From contig PGXW01000031.1 in assembly GCA_002839355.1 (NCBI GenBank), forward strand, positions 1 through 46,557: a stretch of 46,557 bases of DNA, written 5' to 3'. The notes below the pieces were generated by a model. That model did not search any database and was not told where the DNA came from. It saw only the letters and a program-made list of their open reading frames with translations. Positions 43,104-46,557 of the stretch are shown one piece after another; within the stretch, counting starts at the first letter, position 1, and every line of letters starts with the position of its first letter. The position numbers and the translations under genes are program-made. This stretch comes from Spirochaetae bacterium HGW-Spirochaetae-2 (lineage in GTDB: Bacteria > Spirochaetota > Spirochaetia > Sphaerochaetales > Sphaerochaetaceae).

Positions 43104-43562
43104 ATGATCGCCAGTATCGCCATGTTCAACACCTACAGCGGCAATTATGAGGACTCTCCCGAGGCCGTAGAGCTCAAGGGCGCTTTCCTCTCCACTGCCG
43201 AGGATATCGTGGCCTCGTATTTGGGCTTCGATCCGAAGCAGCGGGATTATGCCGATATCGTGTGCTCGGGGACCGGCTCGCGGCGCCTGTACCTACCCTG
43301 TCGCAATATCCAGACGGTCGAGTCTCTTATCATGGGAACGACGCCTATAGACACCACGCTGGTGGCACCGTGCGACGACCATATCCGTTTTGTGGATCAC
43401 ACCACCAAGTTCCCCATCGGGGAAGACAATATCCGCCTCAGCTACACCGCTGGATGGGAAATCGAGCAGATGCCTTCGGACAACAGCCGCACGTTCGTCA
43501 ACTACAGCAACTACCGCAAGTACCTGCAGCCGCTGGACAGCTTGCGCATCCTGGGGTTCTGA
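43104..43562 (+). CDS. Head-tail connector, gp6-like
   Basis: 152 residues resembling HK97 gp6-type adaptor proteins: an N-terminal helical part (AVELKGAFLSTAEDIVASYLGF) and a beta-rich end with IRLSYTAGWE. It forms a ring below the portal. GGAGG lies 6-7 nt before the ATG. Order (capsid, connector, joining protein) fits the family. Confidence 0.82.
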   Translation: MIASIAMFNTYSGNYEDSPEAVELKGAFLSTAEDIVASYLGFDPKQRDYADIVCSGTGSRRLYLPCRNIQTVESLIMGTTPIDTTLVAPCDDHIRFVDHTTKFPIGEDNIRLSYTAGWEIEQMPSDNSRTFVNYSNYRKYLQPLDSLRILGF

Positions 43563-43563
43563 C

Positions 43564-44082
43564 ATGTTTGAGAGACGAAAACGGTACAGCACCGAAAGCG
43601 TATCGGTCGAGACCGACCTGGCTGAAGCGCTCTCCTACCTCGAAAGTTTGGGGACGAACCGGCACAAGGCGATGCGTCGCATCCTGGGCGGCATTGGCAC
43701 GGCCGCAAGAGCCCAGGTACGCAAGGCCTACAAGTCCCAGGGGCTCTCCAAAGGTAGTGGGGCGCTGTACAAGAGCATCAGCCGCCGTGTGATCCGTAGC
43801 GGCAAAGCGGTCATCGTCGAAGCCAAGGCTTCCTCACAAGAGACCAAAGTATTTTACGGCTACGCCCTGGCCAAGGGAGCTCGGATCACTGCCAAGGATG
43901 GGGGATACCTCACATTCCAGAAGGACGGAAAATGGGTGCGCGTGCACTCGGTGAAGCTTCCCGAGCGCGATTTCGTAGCCGCTCCGGTGAAGAAGTACCT
44001 GAGCTCTACCGCCTTCAAGACGAAACTCGATCAGCTGGTACAGCGGGAGGTGGCGCGCATCGAAAAGGAGAGTAAACGATGA
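43564..44082 (+). CDS. Head-tail joining / HK97 gp10-like protein
   Basis: 172 residues with a basic, helical N-terminal half (HKAMRRILGGIGTAARAQVRKAY) and FYGYALAKGARI, then a conserved HSVKLPERDFVAAP region typical of gp10-like tail completion proteins. The ATG at 43564 follows the connector stop by 1 nt. It overlaps the next gene by 4 nt (ATGA). Confidence 0.8.
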   Translation: MFERRKRYSTESVSVETDLAEALSYLESLGTNRHKAMRRILGGIGTAARAQVRKAYKSQGLSKGSGALYKSISRRVIRSGKAVIVEAKASSQETKVFYGYALAKGARITAKDGGYLTFQKDGKWVRVHSVKLPERDFVAAPVKKYLSSTAFKTKLDQLVQREVARIEKESKR

Positions 44083-44585
44083 TAACTGAAATGCAGGTGC
44101 TTGAAAGGCTCAAGACAGTGATCGCCACTGATATGATCGGATTGCAGGAGAGCGAAGAGGGGATTTCCATCGAGCACTTCGATGATAAGAACATAGAGAT
44201 CGATTTTCCCGATGTGGACAGCATGCGGCGCCCTGCGATGCTCTACATCCAGCCCGATTATGAGAACCTCGAGCCGCTAGGAATGCATAGCGACCTGGCC
44301 ACCATGCGCGCCACCATCTTTCTCCTGTGCAAGAGTGCGCCCAACGCGATTCTGGTCAAACGTGTATTCGCACTGTATGGAGCCCTGTACCTGCTCCTAC
44401 GAGGGGACCCCACGCTGGGAGGATTCATCGAGGACGCGCGCATCACCGACATGGACTACTACCCTGCCGTAACCGCAAGCACGACGGTCACCGCCATCGA
44501 GGCAAGCGAACGGGATCGCGGCTGCAGGCAGGCAAGGAAAGCTCCTTCGCCCAAGCTGCCAGTCCCACAACACTGGTCGATCTGA
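44079..44585 (+). CDS. Minor tail/tail terminator-like protein, with read-through end
   Basis: 168 residues. The position just before the tail tube gene and the mixed alpha/beta pattern fit a tail terminator/completion protein. The ending looks abnormal: after TTVTAIEASE the sequence runs into RDRGCRQARKAPSPKLPVPQHWSI-type basic residues, which is the antisense-like look of the tail tube gene read in the wrong frame. A natural end would be at about 44510. So its stop may have been lost, or the long overlap is real. Confidence 0.7.
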   Translation: MITEMQVLERLKTVIATDMIGLQESEEGISIEHFDDKNIEIDFPDVDSMRRPAMLYIQPDYENLEPLGMHSDLATMRATIFLLCKSAPNAILVKRVFALYGALYLLLRGDPTLGGFIEDARITDMDYYPAVTASTTVTAIEASERDRGCRQARKAPSPKLPVPQHWSI

Positions 44586-45451
44586 CCAGTGAGAGCATCA
44601 AGGTGGCTGTCGAGAAAGGTGACGAGGGCTCGCTGCTGGGAAGCAAGACCGCATCAAGCAGGGATCTGTTGGCAGTGACGGTGGAGGGCTCGGTGAGCTT
44701 CATCCTCCGACCCGAATCGGCCGGTCTCATCCTGCACGCCGCCCTGGGGGGAGAAGACGCCTGCGCCCAGGTGGGAGACTCGGATTCGTACATCCACACC
44801 ATCGGCCTTTGCGATGTGAACGAAGCGCTTCCCAGCCTCACCTTCACCATCGACCGCAAGGCGGCAATCAAGCGCTACGCGGGGTGCACCATCAGCGCCC
44901 TCAGCCTGGATTGCGCGGCCGGCGATTATGTAAAGGGCAGCATAGACATCAAGGGGACCACTGAAGAGAACGGAACCATTGAAGAGGCATTGAAGAGCTT
45001 CTCCATCCCCTCGTACCGGTGCACCAATGCGACCTTCACGGTCAACGGCACAACGTACGACATCACCAGCGCATCGCTGAAGATCGACAACGCGCTCGAA
45101 AGCTCCCCACGCACCTATGCCTCAGGCCTGTATGCAGGACAACCGCGGCATGGAAAGAGAGCTGTGACCATCAACTTCGAGATCCCCTACAGCGCCGAGG
45201 TTGAAACGCTCAAGAGCTCGTATCTGACCAGCGAGGAGAACGCTTCTGTAGAGCTGACCTTCTCATCCCCTGCCGCAGGGCACAGCATTACCATCACCCT
45301 CTCGCATGTGGCGATCAGCGAGGTGGATGCGAATGTCGGGGGCACCGGCATACTCAGCTCTACCGTTGCAGGCGAGGCACTCAGTGTGGGCACCGAAGAG
45401 CCCATCACCATCGTGATCACCGACAAGATTTCGACACCCTACGGAGGATAA
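44510..45451 (+). CDS. Major tail tube protein, no normal start codon
   Basis: About 313 residues of a phage tail tube protein: GSRLQAGKESSFAQAA, then LVDLTSESIKV, immunoglobulin-like beta pattern and the ITASLKIDNALE-type segment, here SASLKIDNALESSPRTYASG. The family normally begins M(x)TGSRLQAG. Here the codon before GGA (44513) is ACG, with no ATG, GTG or TTG near it. GAGG lies 7 nt upstream of the ACG. Either ACG is the start, or an ATG was lost. Possible starts far upstream lie inside the previous gene in its antisense-looking frame. Confidence 0.75.
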   Translation, partial: TGSRLQAGKESSFAQAASPTTLVDLTSESIKVAVEKGDEGSLLGSKTASSRDLLAVTVEGSVSFILRPESAGLILHAALGGEDACAQVGDSDSYIHTIGLCDVNEALPSLTFTIDRKAAIKRYAGCTISALSLDCAAGDYVKGSIDIKGTTEENGTIEEALKSFSIPSYRCTNATFTVNGTTYDITSASLKIDNALESSPRTYASGLYAGQPRHGKRAVTINFEIPYSAEVETLKSSYLTSEENASVELTFSSPAAGHSITITLSHVAISEVDANVGGTGILSSTVAGEALSVGTEEPITIVITDKISTPYGG

Positions 45452-45456
45452 GAACC

Positions 45457-45906
45457 ATGTTCATCAAGACAAAACATTATGACAACTGCATCCAGAAAGT
45501 ACGCATCGAAGTGGGAACACTGGTTGGCCTCAAGGCCGACGACGAGGCATACATCGTGCTCAAGGAGCTGCCCACCTTGGAGATGCTCAAACTGAAGGAA
45601 GCTTCCGAGCAGGGAGAGAACCAGACGCTCACCCTACTGCGCGACCTGCTTCCCTCAATCCTGGTTGACCACAACTTCTATGAGGATGCGGATGCCAAGC
45701 GCAAGATGGACAACCGGGAGGTGGCCTCATTGGTATTCGAGTCGCTGGATCTGACGGTGAAGGTTGTCAACGAATACACGCATGCCGCTTTTTTTTCCCG
45801 CACGGACACCAGCGGAGGCAGATCGCATCCCTCTGCACAGAAGTCTTCAACGGAAGGCGTAGCGCCGAGCTCTACGCCGAGTACGGCCACTGGCTCTTCT
45901 ACATAA
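45457..45906 (+). CDS. Tail assembly chaperone, frame-0 product
   Basis: 149 residues, read without frameshift. The first about 108 residues are the gpG-like domain (EAYIVLKELPTLEMLKLKEASEQG). After the T-run, the frame-0 tail (SRTDTSGGRSHPSAQK) is low-complexity, as usual for the unshifted ending. Located between tail tube and tape measure, the standard place. It chaperones the tape measure during tail assembly. Confidence 0.85.
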   Translation: MFIKTKHYDNCIQKVRIEVGTLVGLKADDEAYIVLKELPTLEMLKLKEASEQGENQTLTLLRDLLPSILVDHNFYEDADAKRKMDNREVASLVFESLDLTVKVVNEYTHAAFFSRTDTSGGRSHPSAQKSSTEGVAPSSTPSTATGSST

Positions 45907-46079
45907 CCGATATCTTCCTTCCCTGCTGCGATTCTGAGAGCGGGGACTTCAGGCACTTGCCGTTCGCTGGTTCTCTCATGGACCAGCCGTACATGAGCAT
46001 GCAGATTCTCAAGCTGATTCAGCTCAACTACCGGCGGCATTTGCATGAGCAGGCTAAGAAAATGACACAGAAACACTAA
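45457..46079 (+). CDS. Tail assembly chaperone, -1 frameshift product (gpGT-like)
   Basis: Slipping back one base in the T-run at 45789-45796 joins frame 0 to an open frame that runs to TAA at 46079, giving 207 residues. The added domain is protein-like (SAELYAEYGHWLFYITDIFLPCC, then LKLIQLNYRRH), unlike the frame-0 ending. Lambda gpG/gpGT uses the same device to make two chaperones at a fixed ratio. Confidence 0.85.
45789..45795 (+). promoter_or_regulatory. -1 ribosomal frameshift site T_TTT_TTT
   Basis: Frame-0 codons around the run read GCT TTT TTT TCC, so the heptamer T TTT TTT permits both tRNAs to re-pair after a -1 slip. Eight T in a row are present at 45789-45796. Confidence 0.85.
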
Positions 46080-46083
46080 TCAC

Positions 46084-46107
46084 AGGGCGTCCATGGGGCG
46101 CCTTTTT
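46084..46107 (+). terminator. Weak hairpin with T-run before tape measure
   Basis: AGGGCG and GCGCCT pair imperfectly (one bulge) with CTTTTT after. It may tune expression between the chaperone and tape-measure genes. Confidence 0.45.
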
Positions 46108-46130
46108 CATTGCATAAGGGGAACACGAGT

Positions 46131-46557
46131 ATGGCAGCACAAGCGAAAGTCATCATCAAGGGCCAGAACGACATCGGTGGTGCGGTCAAATCAGCCGCAG
46201 CCGATCTCGGAAGCCTAAAGGGTGCTGCTACCAAACTGGGTGGAGTGCTTAAAGGCGCCTTCGCCGCCACCGCGATCATCGCTTCAGTGAAGGCTTTGGG
46301 AAGCGCGGTATCGGCAACATTCTCCGAGTTCTCCGCAGCCGAACGATCCTACAAGCAACTCGCACTTGCTCTGGGGGACAGCACCTCGTATGAGAAGGTT
46401 ACCGCCGTGGTCGAGCGGCTGAGCAGTCAGACGCTCTCGGGCAAGGGCGATATCGAATCCATGGTCGCCCAGTTGGCCGCGCTGGGCAAGAGTGCCGACG
46501 AAATCGAAAGCATCTCCGAGGCGGCAGTGTACCTGTCCAACGTGACGGGCAAGGACC
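46131..46557 (+). CDS. Tape measure protein, N-terminal part (cut by window end)
   Basis: The first 142 codons are present and the gene continues past the window. AAGGGG lies upstream of the ATG. The start (AKVIIKGQNDIGGAVKSAAADL) and alternating glycine/alanine-rich helices (GALKGAFAATAIIASVKALGSAVSA-like) are typical of tape measures that set tail length. Its place directly after the frameshifted chaperone confirms the call. Confidence 0.88.
   Translation, partial: MAAQAKVIIKGQNDIGGAVKSAAADLGSLKGAATKLGGVLKGAFAATAIIASVKALGSAVSATFSEFSAAERSYKQLALALGDSTSYEKVTAVVERLSSQTLSGKGDIESMVAQLAALGKSADEIESISEAAVYLSNVTGKD

Noticed and set aside
44327-44509. N-terminal extension of the tail tube gene from an ATG at 44327
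   Set aside because: The residues before 44510 are the preceding gene read in another frame (Arg/His/Cys-rich) and have no tail tube similarity.

Overview
The window looks like a mobile, phage-dominated stretch of a bacterial chromosome with two base compositions. Positions 1 to about 16.6 kb are a cargo and defence region, with a very AT-rich core at 3.5-9.7 kb. Positions 16.6-46.6 kb are a tailed-phage (siphovirus-like, HK97-type head) prophage of moderate GC, running left to right and cut off inside the tape-measure gene. A nested i-spanin/o-spanin pair implies a diderm (two-membrane) host. The relaxed lipobox and the LA2681-type HEPN protein (family named from Leptospira) make a spirochaete, for example a Sphaerochaeta-like organism, my best guess. 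That is inference and no ribosomal marker is present.

Region 1 (1-3450): a serine recombinase, a TetR regulator divergent from an EamA exporter, and a second degenerate copy of the recombinase 3' end. The two copies form a direct repeat of about 270 bp around the regulator/exporter cargo. Region 2 (3519-14368): stacked anti-phage genes. They are a HEPN-like ORF directly preceded by a tRNA-shaped RNA with its own promoter, a small Cys-motif protein, a two-gene OLD nuclease/SF1 helicase pair (compact Gabija-like), a TPR-HEPN protein (LA2681 type), a complete type III restriction-modification pair and a small membrane protein. Region 3 (14838-17034): the lysogeny switch, with a Cro/C1-type repressor, an ImmA-like protease carrying zinc ribbons, and four 18-bp operators around a long hairpin.

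Region 4 (17035-28176): the early replication operon. It holds a sigma-like HTH protein, a DUF2800 nuclease, a DUF2815 ssDNA-binding protein, family A DNA polymerase, an antirepressor, a primase-helicase (VapE), a VRR-NUC nuclease, a SNF2 helicase and a DUF1492 late regulator. Most junctions overlap by about 4 nt. Two leftward cargo genes (DUF4143 ATPase, DUF4386 membrane protein) interrupt the phage at 28.2-30.6 kb. Region 5 (30957-46557): HNH nuclease, small terminase, S-adenosylmethionine synthetase with a ParB-methyltransferase, holin-like proteins and spanins, an amidoligase/cyclotransferase module, large terminase, portal, ClpP-like protease, capsid, connectors, tail tube, a tail chaperone with a -1 frameshift, and tape measure. 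No endolysin is visible and it may lie downstream.

The most novel-looking item is the tRNA-shaped RNA at 4356-4450 (minus strand). It has intact acceptor, D-loop and T-arm features and a sigma-70 promoter whose +1 falls on its first nucleotide. Its anticodon loop can be read as 30 nt. It ends 6 nt before the start codon of a HEPN-motif protein that lacks its own ribosome binding site. This resembles an RNA-toxin pair or a decoy for an RNase.
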